A stretch of DNA of 52,318 nt from an uncultured Lachnospiraceae bacterium (lineage in GTDB: Bacteria; Bacillota; Clostridia; Lachnospirales; Lachnospiraceae), in the NCBI GenBank assembly GCA_910583835.1, contig CAJTYM010000028.1, positions 1 to 52,318 of the forward strand, in the 5' to 3' direction. Made by a program: the position numbers and the translations under genes. Position 1 is the first letter of the stretch; each line of letters opens with the position of its first letter. Of the stretch, positions 42,324 to 50,714 are shown one piece after another. The notes under the pieces are model-generated. The model was not told the origin of the DNA. It worked only from the letters and a program-made list of their open reading frames with translations, and ran no database searches.

Positions 42324-42601
42324 GTAGTTGCGAAACTCAATATGTTTCTGAATTTCATGCACAATTCAATATAATTGAAAGAAAATATTTTCTCATCAAA
42401 AGCAAAGAAATGCATTTAGCGCTATGGAAATAAGACTCAAAAGACGCTGGAAGCCTTTGCTGACAGAGGCTTTCGTAGTAAGAGGCTTATTGGAATGTTC
42501 AGCGCGTCCCGCATTTCGTGCTTTTGTATGATGGAAATATTTCAAAGTAGTTGTATGAACTGTGCATGAAATTATGACAATTTAGTTGTTTCGCAATTGC
42601 C
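42323..42601. mobile_element. 279-bp TA-flanked long-palindrome element (element B)
   Basis: The left end GGTAGTTGCGAAAC (42323) and right end GTTTCGCAATTGCC (to 42601) are complementary at 12 of 14 positions. The arms keep pairing through TTTCATGCACA, the ATATTT region and AAAGCA-GAAATGC. TA flanks both sides (42321-42322, 42602-42603). The G at 42323 is shared with the kinase stop codon TAG; without the insertion the stop would have been TAA. No gene is inside. It is probably an IS630/Tc1-type MITE, distinct from the GTAAC elements. Confidence 0.65.
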
Positions 42602-42637
42602 TAAATACTAGTGACAGGCGTGAGGAGAGGAGACGGA

Positions 42638-43309
42638 ATGAAGACGATTTATGTGGTTGAGGATGATGCCGACATCCGTGAGATAGAAATATTTGCCCTC
42701 AGAAACAGCGGCTATGCGGCAGAAGGATTTGCATGCGCTGCTGATTTTCTGAACAGTATCAAGGACCCAAAACCGTCCCTTATCCTGCTGGATATTATGC
42801 TCCCGGATGAGGACGGCATTTCGGTCTTAAAGAAGCTGCGGGCACAGCCGGATACAAGAAATCTGCCCATTATCCTGGTGACTGCCAAGACTACGGAACT
42901 TGATAAGGTCAAAGGGCTGGATATGGGAGCCGATGATTATATCACAAAGCCGTTTGGCGTTATGGAATTGATTTCGCGTATCAAAGCGCTCCTGCGTAGG
43001 GCCAAGCCGGAGCGGGCGGAAGAAGAACTTACTTTATCGGATATCGTTTTATCGAGGGCAAACCGTTCCTGCCAGGTGTCGGGAGAACTGGTGGAACTGA
43101 CTTATAAGGAATTTGAACTTTTGTCGCTTCTCATGCAGAATGCTGGTATTGTGCTGACGAGGGATTCCTTGATGGAAAATATCTGGGGAATTGATTTCCT
43201 AGGGGAGTCGCGGACCTTGGACGTGCATATCAAGACGCTGCGCAAGAAGCTGGGAGATGCCGGAAAGCATATTAAAACGGTGCGTAACGTAGGTTATCTT
43301 CTGCAATAA
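42638..43309 (+). CDS. PhoB-like response regulator
   Basis: This 223-residue OmpR-family regulator has the receiver VEDDADIREIE, phospho-Asp in LILLDIMLPDEDG, ILVTAKTTELDKVKGLDMGADDYITKPFGVMELISRI, and a winged helix ending SRTLDVHIKTLRKKLGDAGKHIKTVRNVGYLL. The ATG at 42638 follows GAGGAGAGG (42622-42630). The histidine kinase gene starts 44 bases on. The Na/Pi transporter with a PhoU domain beyond it supports a phosphate-related role (inferred). Confidence 0.92.
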   Translation: MKTIYVVEDDADIREIEIFALRNSGYAAEGFACAADFLNSIKDPKPSLILLDIMLPDEDGISVLKKLRAQPDTRNLPIILVTAKTTELDKVKGLDMGADDYITKPFGVMELISRIKALLRRAKPERAEEELTLSDIVLSRANRSCQVSGELVELTYKEFELLSLLMQNAGIVLTRDSLMENIWGIDFLGESRTLDVHIKTLRKKLGDAGKHIKTVRNVGYLLQ

Positions 43310-43353
43310 ATTTATGAGGCAGTCAAATACCCCGCAGAGTGAGGAGCATGGTA

Positions 43354-44667
43354 ATGGCAAGGAAAATAAATCTGAATTTTATGGTGGTTATCGCAGTCGC
43401 GATTATGCTCAGCGTGTTTTTTACCACGGCAGTTTCTTATCAATTTTTTCAGAAAGAGGTTTTTGCAGAACTCTCTTCTTTTGCGGAAATGATGGAAGAC
43501 CTGGACTTCATGGAACACATGGAGAATAAAGGGGCTGTCAACCCGCAGGAGGAATTGAGGATAACCTGGATTGCAGATGATGGCTCTGTGCTGTATGACA
43601 GTTACATGGGAAATGATGTGCTGGATAACCATATGAACCGCCCGGAGGTTGCACAGGCCATGCGAAGCGGGGAAGGAACGAGTGTCCGTACATCGCAGAC
43701 GATGGGGCAGAACATCTTTTTCTATGCCAGGAGGGCAGAGGACGGCACTGTTTTGCGGATTGCCAAACAGGCTGGCAGCATCTGGAATGTTTACCGGAAT
43801 ACGCTGCCCATCACGGCGCTGATTGCCATTCTGTCGTTCCTGATATCTGTGTGGATAGCCAGGCAGCTAACCAAAGCTTTCGTTTCGCCGATTGAGCAGA
43901 TGGCATCTGACATGGAACATTTGGAAAATGTCAGTACCTACAAAGAACTGATGCCTTTTATTGAATTGATACGTTCCCGCCATGAGGAGGCGCTGCAGGT
44001 TGGCAAAATCCGCCAGGAATTTACTGCCAATGTAAGCCATGAACTGAAAACGCCGCTGACTGCCATATCCGGCTATGCGGAACTGATTGCCAATGGCATG
44101 GCGTCCAAAAAAGAAGGGCGGCATTTTGCAGAGGAAATCTACAGAAATGCCCAGAGGCTGCTGGCTTTAATCAATGATATCCTGCAGTTATCAGAACTTG
44201 ACGATTCCGCAGATTACAGGAGCTCCTTTGAGGCTGTGGATGTATATGCAATGGCCGCGCACTGTGTGGAATTGCTGCAGCCGGTTGCCGACAGGCATAA
44301 CGTCACGCTTTCCCTTAAGGGAACGCCGCTCGTCATTCAGGCCAACAGGGGGCTGATGGAAGAGCTGCTCTATAACTTATGCGATAACGCCATCCGCTAC
44401 AACCGCGAGGGCGGTCATGTATGGGTGACGGTTACGGATAAACTGATTGTGCAGGACGATGGTATCGGTATCTCTCCCAAATACCAGAAACGCGTGTTTG
44501 AGCGTTTTTTCCGCGTGGACAAGAGCCGTTCCAGAAAGACCGGCGGAACCGGCCTTGGACTGGCAATCGTCAAACATATCGCTGAGGTACACGGCTCAGC
44601 TGTCTCGTTGGACAGCGACATTGGTATCGGCACAACAGTGCGCGTGGAATTTTCAGACATGCAGTGA
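43354..44667 (+). CDS. PhoR-like sensor histidine kinase
   Basis: This 437-residue kinase has two membrane helices (about 8-30 and 148-168) enclosing an extracytoplasmic sensor of about 115 residues. A short linker leads to HisKA FTANVSHELKTPLTAISGYAEL (His229) and the ATPase domain with NLCDNAIRYN, VQDDGIGISPKYQKRVFERFFRVDKSRSRKTGGTGLGLAIVKHIAE. The ATG at 43354 is seven bases after GAGGAG. Only one base separates its stop from the stop of the convergent transporter gene, with no terminator between. Confidence 0.91.
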   Translation: MARKINLNFMVVIAVAIMLSVFFTTAVSYQFFQKEVFAELSSFAEMMEDLDFMEHMENKGAVNPQEELRITWIADDGSVLYDSYMGNDVLDNHMNRPEVAQAMRSGEGTSVRTSQTMGQNIFFYARRAEDGTVLRIAKQAGSIWNVYRNTLPITALIAILSFLISVWIARQLTKAFVSPIEQMASDMEHLENVSTYKELMPFIELIRSRHEEALQVGKIRQEFTANVSHELKTPLTAISGYAELIANGMASKKEGRHFAEEIYRNAQRLLALINDILQLSELDDSADYRSSFEAVDVYAMAAHCVELLQPVADRHNVTLSLKGTPLVIQANRGLMEELLYNLCDNAIRYNREGGHVWVTVTDKLIVQDDGIGISPKYQKRVFERFFRVDKSRSRKTGGTGLGLAIVKHIAEVHGSAVSLDSDIGIGTTVRVEFSDMQ

Positions 44668-44668
44668 T

Positions 44669-46345
44669 TTACTCTGCTCTTGCCGTCTGCATGGCTTCAA
44701 TAACAAGGAGGGAGTGCTCCGCCACTTTTTTTAAGCCAATGAGGATATCTGAGAGGATAAATCCCATATCCACGCTGTATTTATCTTTTTTCAATCGTTT
44801 TTTGTGTTCCTTAATAATTCTTTTTTCAATCCGGTTCAATTCATTTTCCAGCTGATAAGCGTCATTGGCAATCAGGGGTTCGGGATTTTCCCAGTATTGT
44901 TCGGTGTGCCTTACAAGGGACAGGAGGATGTCGCTGTAGAGCGCCAGGTCTTCTTTGGCCTCCTTGGAGAAATTCAGTTCTTTTTTTACCATTTTTTTCA
45001 GGCTGAGCGTGATTGCCAGGGCGTAGTCTGCCACACGCTCTATGTTGCCAACGCATTGCTGCATGACGGATAATTCCCTGGAATCCGTGATGGACAGGGG
45101 AGCCAAATCTATCTCAAACATGTAGTCATTGATTTCCGTTTCATATTGGTCCACATAGTTTTCCAAATCTTCCACATAGTCTGCTTTTTTCTTATTATAA
45201 CTGGCAATCAATGCCAGGGCTTCCGTTACCGATTCATCTGCCAGCGACAGCATGGCGCCGGTTGTCTTTCTGCACTGTGTGAGTGCAAAGGGCGGGTTGT
45301 CCAGGAAACGTTTGTCCATATTTGACAATGCTGCCAGCTTGGAGGGAAGCTCTGCTGCGACGTCTTCTTTCTTTTCGCGCACAGAAATGCTCGCCAGCTT
45401 CACCAATTGATAGGAAAACGGCAGTAAAATGAGGGTGGCAAATATGTTGAAGAATGAGTGTGTCACGGCAATGCCTGACGGCGTGGCAGTCTGCTCTAAG
45501 AAATCAAAGGGCGAGATGTAATGGATGATATAAAAACCAACCATAAATACGGCGGTGCCAATCACATTGAAGTATAGGTGGATAAAGGCAGCTCTCTTGG
45601 CATTGGTGCTTGCGCCGATGGATGACAGCAGCGCCGTGATGCAGGTTCCGATATTCTGCCCGGCAATAATCGGCAAAACGGCAGAATAGGGGATTGCCCC
45701 GGTAATACAGAGCGCCTGCAGGATACCGACCGATGCGGAAGAACTCTGAATGATGGCGGTGAGGATGGTTCCCGCAATCATGCCGACAATTGGATTGGAA
45801 AATGCCACAAACAAGTTGGTAAAGGCGGGAATATTCCGCAATGGTTCCACCGCTGAACTCATCGTATCCATGCCGAACATCAGTATCGCAAATCCCAATA
45901 AAATAGTGCCCACGTCTTTTTTGCGCTCAGACTTGCAGAACATGAGCAGGATGACGCCGACCATGGCGAGGATGGGTGAAAAGGCCTCGGGCTTTAAAAG
46001 CTTGACAAACAGGTTGCCGCTCTCAATGCCGGAAAGGCTTAAAATCCAGGAGGTTATGGTGGTTCCGATATTGGCGCCCATGATAATTCCTACGGCCTGC
46101 CTAAGCTGCATGATTCCTGAATTGACAAATCCGACCACCATCACAGTAGTTGCGGAGGAAGACTGGATGACAGCCGTTGCCCCGGCGCCAAGCAATACGC
46201 CCTTTAAGGGGCTGTCCGTCATTTTAGAGAGAATGGCTTCCATTCTGCCGCCGGACAATTTTGCCAGCCCTTCCCCCAGAATATGCATCCCATACAGGAA
46301 CAGCGCAAGTCCGCCAATCATTGTAAATATGCTGAGTAAATCCAT
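44669..46345 (-). CDS. Na/Pi cotransporter with C-terminal PhoU domain
   Basis: This 558-residue protein takes up phosphate with sodium. The N-terminal 330 residues hold about eight to nine hydrophobic segments with the two inverted QSSSA motifs of the family (AVIQSSSATTVMVVGFVNSG and AIIQSSSASVGILQAL) and the paired GANIGTT / GQNIGTC motifs. The C-terminal 220 residues are helical and PhoU-like (MLSLADESVTEALALI..., CVGNIERVADYALAI). It converges on the PhoB/PhoR-like pair. The ribosome site GCGAGG is 11 bases before the ATG. PhoU-domain fusion suggests feedback on transport or on the Pho kinase. Confidence 0.93.
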   Translation of the reverse strand: MDLLSIFTMIGGLALFLYGMHILGEGLAKLSGGRMEAILSKMTDSPLKGVLLGAGATAVIQSSSATTVMVVGFVNSGIMQLRQAVGIIMGANIGTTITSWILSLSGIESGNLFVKLLKPEAFSPILAMVGVILLMFCKSERKKDVGTILLGFAILMFGMDTMSSAVEPLRNIPAFTNLFVAFSNPIVGMIAGTILTAIIQSSSASVGILQALCITGAIPYSAVLPIIAGQNIGTCITALLSSIGASTNAKRAAFIHLYFNVIGTAVFMVGFYIIHYISPFDFLEQTATPSGIAVTHSFFNIFATLILLPFSYQLVKLASISVREKKEDVAAELPSKLAALSNMDKRFLDNPPFALTQCRKTTGAMLSLADESVTEALALIASYNKKKADYVEDLENYVDQYETEINDYMFEIDLAPLSITDSRELSVMQQCVGNIERVADYALAITLSLKKMVKKELNFSKEAKEDLALYSDILLSLVRHTEQYWENPEPLIANDAYQLENELNRIEKRIIKEHKKRLKKDKYSVDMGFILSDILIGLKKVAEHSLLVIEAMQTARAE

Positions 46346-46447
46346 GTATTTCAGTACCTCGCTTTCATCGTTGTAGATTCAATTTATCATGGGCTTGTGA
46401 AATCAGAGGGAGGTATATGTAAAATCCATGTAAAAAATATAGTGTCG

Positions 46448-46611
46448 GTAACAGTTCAGCCAGCCGAGTTAAATTGTGGAAAATCGTGCTTGCACGAATT
46501 TTACGCGATTCAGCTCGGCTGAGGGAACGCCATTTTATGAGCAAAGTTAGCTGCAAAGCAGCGAGAAAGCGCTGTAAGCGCCTTTGCGAATGGCGTGGGC
46601 TGAACTGTTAC
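46448..46611. mobile_element. 164-bp palindromic element with 8-bp target duplication (element C)
   Basis: The ends GTAACAGTTCAGCC and GGCTGAACTGTTAC are perfectly complementary. The flanks TAGTGTCG (46440-46447) and TAATGTCG (46612-46619) differ at one base in eight. The interior holds nested hairpins: AGCCGAG/CTCGGCT capped by TCGTGC/GCACGA; and CGCCATT/AATGGCG containing GCTGC/GCAGC and GCGCT/AGCGC. Its ends match element D and the solo end at 7655. It lies between the Na/Pi transporter and the AAA/PIN pair. Confidence 0.85.
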
Positions 46612-46783
46612 TAATGTCGGAAAGCATTTAAGAGATGCGTTGTATTTGCCTTTCTCCTTTTATATGTAGAATCTGCATAAAAAATGCAGATTATTTATTG
46701 TTATCTTTTTCCAGAAGTGATAATCTAAGAAAGAACAGGCAACGATTATAAATTAATAGTAGATTAAAAGGAAGTTGACGGAT

Positions 46784-48049
46784 ATGATAAAAAAAATATA
46801 TTTTGAAAATTTTAAGAATTTTGCAAGTGCTGAGATAAAGATAGAAAACATTACGACTTTAATTGGCACAAATGCTGCCGGAAAAACAAATATGATTGAA
46901 GGAATGATGATATTATCTGAAATTATGTCAGGACGAGATTTATCGGCAGTTTTAGATGGAACAAAAAATAGTGATTCTGGGATTAGAGGTGGTGCAAAGG
47001 GCTGCTGTAGGTTTGAGTCAGATTATTTTGTCTTAGGGTGTACAGTAAAATTTAATGATGACATTGATTTACTGTACATGGTAAAAATTGAAGTCAGGGA
47101 CAGGATTATGATAGCAGAGGAGCGGCTGTCTGAAATTGCCAATAATGGAGATAAAGAGAAACTTATGTTTTCAACAAAGCCCGCAAGCGAGGATTCAGGG
47201 GATATTGTCGTTGCTTGTAACAATGGGCAGAAAGGGCGTAACCCTGACATTTCCTGTATCCGGTTTTCGGCTATTATAAGCCAAATTCCTACCAAATTGC
47301 CACAAGAAAAAAAGTATGGGAAAAAAATAGTGGAATATGCTAACACTGTGATAGAAAGTTTTAAAAGTATCTTATATCTGAATCCTGAAACTTATCAGAT
47401 GAGGAATTATTCTTTTATCAATGATATTGAACTGAGAGTCAATGCTTCCAATATTTCTTCTGTCCTTTATGCATTGTGTAAAGATGGAAATAATAAGAAA
47501 TTATTATTGAACATTATGCAGAAATTGCCGGAGAATAAGATATTGGATATTACGTTTAAAGAGGGACCATTAAACGATGTGATTTTATTTTTGGAGGAGA
47601 AATCAGGTCTGGAGATTGAAAAAATTGATGCAACCCGCTTATCGGATGGAACATTAAGGTGTTTAGCAATTGTAGCAGCGGTTTTAAGTGAAAAAAAGGG
47701 CGGGGTAATTGTAATTGAGGAGATAGATAACGGCATTCATCCTGGGAGGGCAAAAATATTGATAAATGTTGTGTCTGTTACAGCGAGAGACCGGGGAATT
47801 GATGTAATTTTTACAACGCATAATGCAATTCTTTTAAATTCGCTAAGCAAGGAAGACCTTGCAGGAGTGCAGATTGTATTCAGGGATGACAAAGGAGGAG
47901 ATGGGAGATTTATTTCTCTGATTGACATCAATAAAATGCCGTTGCTGCTTGCGAATGGAAAGTTGGGGGATGTTTTTACCAATGATATGATTCTCAGTTA
48001 CATTAAAAATGATGAGAAAACAGAAGATTATGCATGGTTGGAGGATTAG
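46784..48049 (+). CDS. AAA family ATPase (RecF/SMC-like) of a two-gene module
   Basis: This 421-residue soluble ATPase opens with IKKIYFENFKNFASAEI, typical of SMC/RecF-like ABC ATPases. It has Walker A GTNAAGKTN (28-36), a long intervening region, signature RLSDGTLRCLAIV, Walker B VIVIEEIDNGIHP and the switch FTTHN. It belongs to the AAA_21-type ATPases that often power anti-phage or toxin modules. The ATG at 46784 follows AAAAGGAAG by 10 bases; the in-frame TTG at 46775 is too close to it. The gene is visibly richer in A/T than its neighbours, suggesting transfer. The nuclease gene follows after three bases. Confidence 0.85.
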   Translation: MIKKIYFENFKNFASAEIKIENITTLIGTNAAGKTNMIEGMMILSEIMSGRDLSAVLDGTKNSDSGIRGGAKGCCRFESDYFVLGCTVKFNDDIDLLYMVKIEVRDRIMIAEERLSEIANNGDKEKLMFSTKPASEDSGDIVVACNNGQKGRNPDISCIRFSAIISQIPTKLPQEKKYGKKIVEYANTVIESFKSILYLNPETYQMRNYSFINDIELRVNASNISSVLYALCKDGNNKKLLLNIMQKLPENKILDITFKEGPLNDVILFLEEKSGLEIEKIDATRLSDGTLRCLAIVAAVLSEKKGGVIVIEEIDNGIHPGRAKILINVVSVTARDRGIDVIFTTHNAILLNSLSKEDLAGVQIVFRDDKGGDGRFISLIDINKMPLLLANGKLGDVFTNDMILSYIKNDEKTEDYAWLED

Positions 48050-48052
48050 GTT

Positions 48053-48541
48053 ATGTTTGTCCATTTTATAGACACTTCAGTTTTGCTGAATATTATTGAT
48101 GTTCCAGGGAGAAATCAGCAACATGAAGAAGTTATGGAAGAATTAATAAGTTTAACAGAAAAAAAGAAAGAAAATGCTTTGGTATTGCCTTTTGCGACAA
48201 TTATCGAAACAGGAAATCATATAGCTCATTGTGGAGATGGCGGGAAAAGAAGAAAGGCAGCAGAAAAGTTCAGCATGTGTCTTGAGAAAACAATTAATAA
48301 TCAGGCGCCCTGGCAATATTATGGAAATCAACTGACGGAAAAAGATTTACAGGAAATATGCAGAGAGTTTCCTGATTTTGCGATGAGAGGAGAAGGATTT
48401 GGAGACCTATCAATAATCAGGGCATATCAAAAGTATAAAGATGAAACTCCAGCAATACATAAAATCAGAATATGGAGTGTGGACGGACATTTAAAGGATA
48501 TATATGAAGAGACCATTGAACCAATAAAGCTGAGGAATTAA
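48053..48541 (+). CDS. PIN-domain-like nuclease paired with the AAA ATPase
   Basis: This 162-residue protein shows the PIN-fold acidic residues in order: FIDTSVLL (Asp7), FATIIETGNH (Glu52), GFGDLSIIRA (Asp118) and WSVDGHL (Asp144). PIN proteins are metal-dependent ribonucleases, many of them VapC-type toxins. No small antitoxin gene is adjacent; the partner is the large ATPase three bases upstream, whose end carries the ribosome site GGAGG. The A/T-rich composition matches the ATPase gene. The pair may be a defence or abortive-infection module (inferred). The PIN call rests on motif reading, not on a search. Confidence 0.72.
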   Translation: MFVHFIDTSVLLNIIDVPGRNQQHEEVMEELISLTEKKKENALVLPFATIIETGNHIAHCGDGGKRRKAAEKFSMCLEKTINNQAPWQYYGNQLTEKDLQEICREFPDFAMRGEGFGDLSIIRAYQKYKDETPAIHKIRIWSVDGHLKDIYEETIEPIKLRN

Positions 48542-48565
48542 AATTAGGGGAGATTGTTGCCAAAA

Positions 48566-48630
48566 CAGCAGCAGACACAATGTATAGTTTATTGTTCGTT
48601 GTTAACAAAACTATATTGTGTCTGGCTGTT
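48566..48630. terminator. Long-stem terminator between convergent genes
   Basis: The arms about 48566-48590 and 48607-48628 share a stem of about 20 pairs (CAGACACAAT, then TATAGTTT) with small bulges. T-rich bases follow on both strands. It should terminate the AAA/PIN operon and the convergent MATE gene. Confidence 0.65.
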
Positions 48631-48661
48631 ATTTTGTGGCAGCTCCCAGTGATGTCTTCTG

Positions 48662-49999
48662 TCAGTAATGATATTTTTTCTGTTTTCCTATCAGCAGCAG
48701 CGCAGTCGTTATGGCTGCCAGCGCTTCTGCAGCAACCACGGCTGCCCAAATCCCATCCAATCCCCAGATTAGGGGAAAGATAAGAACTGCCGCGCACTCG
48801 AAGACCAACGTACGCAAAAAGGAGATGAGCGCGGAAATCAGCCCATCGTTGAGCGCGGTAAAGAAGGACGCGCCCCAGATAGAAAAGCCTGACAGCAAAA
48901 AGGAAAACGAAAAAATAGTAAAAGCATGAACAGTCATATCCATAAGCGTTTTATCATAGCCGACAAAAAGCATGGAAAGGGGATGTGCCAACAGCTGCCC
49001 GGCAGCAAGCATTGCCACAGAAAAAATACTGATTAAAAGTATGCTTTTCTGCCGCAGGCTTTTTAATTCCGGGCAATTCTGCGACCCATAATGATAGCTG
49101 ATTACCGGGGCTGTGCCAACGGAGTAGCCCATAAAGACAGCCTGGAAAATCATGCTCACGTACATCAGTACGCCGTATGCGGCGATACCGTTTTCCCCGG
49201 CATACTTCATAAGCTGTATATTAAATAGCATGGACACCACAGACATGGAAATATTGCTCATCAGTTCGGAGGAGCCGTTGGTGCAGGCCTTGGCCAACGC
49301 CCAACCGTCAAATCTGCATTTCCCCAGCCGCAGGGGACTGTCATTTTTGCGCGCAAAATAGATGATGGGCACGATACCGCCGGTAAACTGGCTGATTGCG
49401 GTCGCCGCTGCAGCGCTGGGCAGTCCCCAATGAAATACGGCAATAAACAAGGCGTCCAAGACCATGTTAATCACACCGGCAGCAACCGTCACATATAAGC
49501 CGAACTTTGGTTTTTCAGCGGCGGCGAACAGACATTGGAATTCATATTGCAGGACATAGAACGGCAGAGCCAGCAGGATGATACGTCCGTAAATGATGCT
49601 GGCTTCTAATAGCTGTCCGGTTGCCCCCATCAGTGAGGCAAGCGGGCGCAGGAAAAGGATGCCCAGTACGGCCAGGACAATGCCGCAGATGGCTGCCGTG
49701 TAGACAATCAGGGAAAATAATTCGTTTGCCTTTTTCATATCGCCAACGCCCATCGTCTTGGCAATCAGCGCACCGCCGCCCGTCCCGAACATAAATCCAA
49801 CGCATCCCAGTATCAGCAGCAGCGGCATGATGAAATTGACCGCGGCAAAAGGTGTTTTCCCGGTGAAGTTTGACACAAAAAAGCCGTCCACCACACTGTA
49901 GACAGAGGTAAAAATAAGCATCAGTATCGTAGGCATGGTAAAGCGCAAAAGCCTACGATAGTTAAAGTGGTCAGATAACAGAATCATATTTTTAGCCAT
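48662..49999 (-). CDS. MATE family efflux transporter
   Basis: This 445-residue, 12-helix transporter exports drugs or cations using a Na+ or H+ gradient. Two MATE halves are visible, beginning with LLRFTMPTILMLIFTSVYSVVDGFFVSNFTG and, in the second half, SNISMSVVSMLFNIQLMKYAGENGIAAYGVLMYVSMIFQAVFMGYSVGTAPVISYHYGS. The RBS AAAGGAAG precedes the ATG. The MarR regulator gene lies 78 bases upstream on the same strand, so both are probably read from the operator-controlled promoter at 50557-50585. The substrate is unknown. Confidence 0.94.
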   Translation of the reverse strand: MAKNMILLSDHFNYRRLLRFTMPTILMLIFTSVYSVVDGFFVSNFTGKTPFAAVNFIMPLLLILGCVGFMFGTGGGALIAKTMGVGDMKKANELFSLIVYTAAICGIVLAVLGILFLRPLASLMGATGQLLEASIIYGRIILLALPFYVLQYEFQCLFAAAEKPKFGLYVTVAAGVINMVLDALFIAVFHWGLPSAAAATAISQFTGGIVPIIYFARKNDSPLRLGKCRFDGWALAKACTNGSSELMSNISMSVVSMLFNIQLMKYAGENGIAAYGVLMYVSMIFQAVFMGYSVGTAPVISYHYGSQNCPELKSLRQKSILLISIFSVAMLAAGQLLAHPLSMLFVGYDKTLMDMTVHAFTIFSFSFLLSGFSIWGASFFTALNDGLISALISFLRTLVFECAAVLIFPLIWGLDGIWAAVVAAEALAAITTALLLIGKQKKYHY

Positions 50000-50077
50000 A
50001 GGTTCTTCCTTTCTCCCAGGTTATATTTAGGCGTTTCACAAATGCCTAAGGTTATATCGTTACGTGGATTCTCCGGT

Positions 50078-50515
50078 TTACAAGTCTTTGGCCTTCTCTT
50101 TTAATGCAAGCAGATAAGCTTCTGTCAATTCCAGATATTTCTCCACATCTTCCTGCGCCCAGGAAGCAAAGATTTCATTTTCTGCCGTAATCACCCTCCC
50201 GGCAGTCTGTTCCGCCAGCGTTTTCCCTTTTTCTGTGAGACACACGTTTTTACTCTTAGTGCCAGCCCTCTCTAAATAGAGAATGCCCTCAGCTTCCAAT
50301 TTTCGCAGTGCGGAGTTAATCGTCTGCTTGCTGAGACCGGTATAGTGGCAGATTTCCTGCAAGGGGCGCATCCCGCCGTTTTCCAGGATGGCGTAAAGGA
50401 TGGAGATGGCGCTGTCTGAAAGCCCCAGTTTTAAATACATTTCATGGTATGCTGCTCCAGTTTCGCCAAACAGAAAATTAAATCGTTTCAGTTGGCTGCA
50501 AGCTTTGTTTTTCAT
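50078..50515 (-). CDS. MarR-family transcriptional regulator
   Basis: This 145-residue regulator has the MarR winged helix (SDSAISILYAILENGGMRPLQEICHYTGLSKQTINSALRKLEAEGILYLERAGTKSKNVCLTEKGKTLAEQ) between helices that form the dimer. It is followed on the same strand by a MATE pump and preceded by a promoter with a perfect 18-bp palindrome and a related second site. It is therefore read as an autorepressor that also controls the pump, released by a toxic ligand. The ribosome site GGAGGAAA lies before the ATG. Confidence 0.92.
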   Translation of the reverse strand: MKNKACSQLKRFNFLFGETGAAYHEMYLKLGLSDSAISILYAILENGGMRPLQEICHYTGLSKQTINSALRKLEAEGILYLERAGTKSKNVCLTEKGKTLAEQTAGRVITAENEIFASWAQEDVEKYLELTEAYLLALKEKAKDL

Positions 50516-50534
50516 AATATTTCCTCCCTAATAT

Positions 50535-50550
50535 AGTACGATTTCATACC
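50535..50550. promoter_or_regulatory. Second MarR operator-like site
   Basis: On the minus strand it reads GGTATGAAATCGTACT, an imperfect version of the palindrome at 50561-50578, with centres 27 bases apart. It lies between the -10 box and the marR start. Confidence 0.65.
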
Positions 50551-50556
50551 GTAGAT

Positions 50557-50585
50557 ATTATAGTATGAAATCATACTAATGTCAA
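50557..50585 (-). promoter_or_regulatory. Consensus promoter of marR-MATE with operator in the spacer
   Basis: On the minus strand, TTGACA (50585-50580), 17 bases, TATAAT (50562-50557): both hexamers are perfect. The palindrome TAGTATGAAATCATACTA (50561-50578) fills the spacer, so a bound MarR dimer would block polymerase. Confidence 0.85.
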
Positions 50586-50655
50586 CAGAGTTTTTGAAGG
50601 GTTGCGTAGCGAGTGCAGATTTGATATGGTTCAGGTAATAAAATTTCTGCAGATT

Positions 50656-50684
50656 TGAAACTTTTTTAGCCCCTGTACCGTCTA
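50656..50684 (+). promoter_or_regulatory. ECF-sigma autoregulatory promoter of sigV
   Basis: TGAAAC (50656-50661) and CGTCTA (50679-50684) are separated by 17 bases. This is the classic ECF promoter form used by SigV-like factors, placed 31 bases before the sigV start. Confidence 0.85.
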
Positions 50685-50714
50685 ACGTATAGAAAACAGA
50701 AAGGAGAAAGCCAC

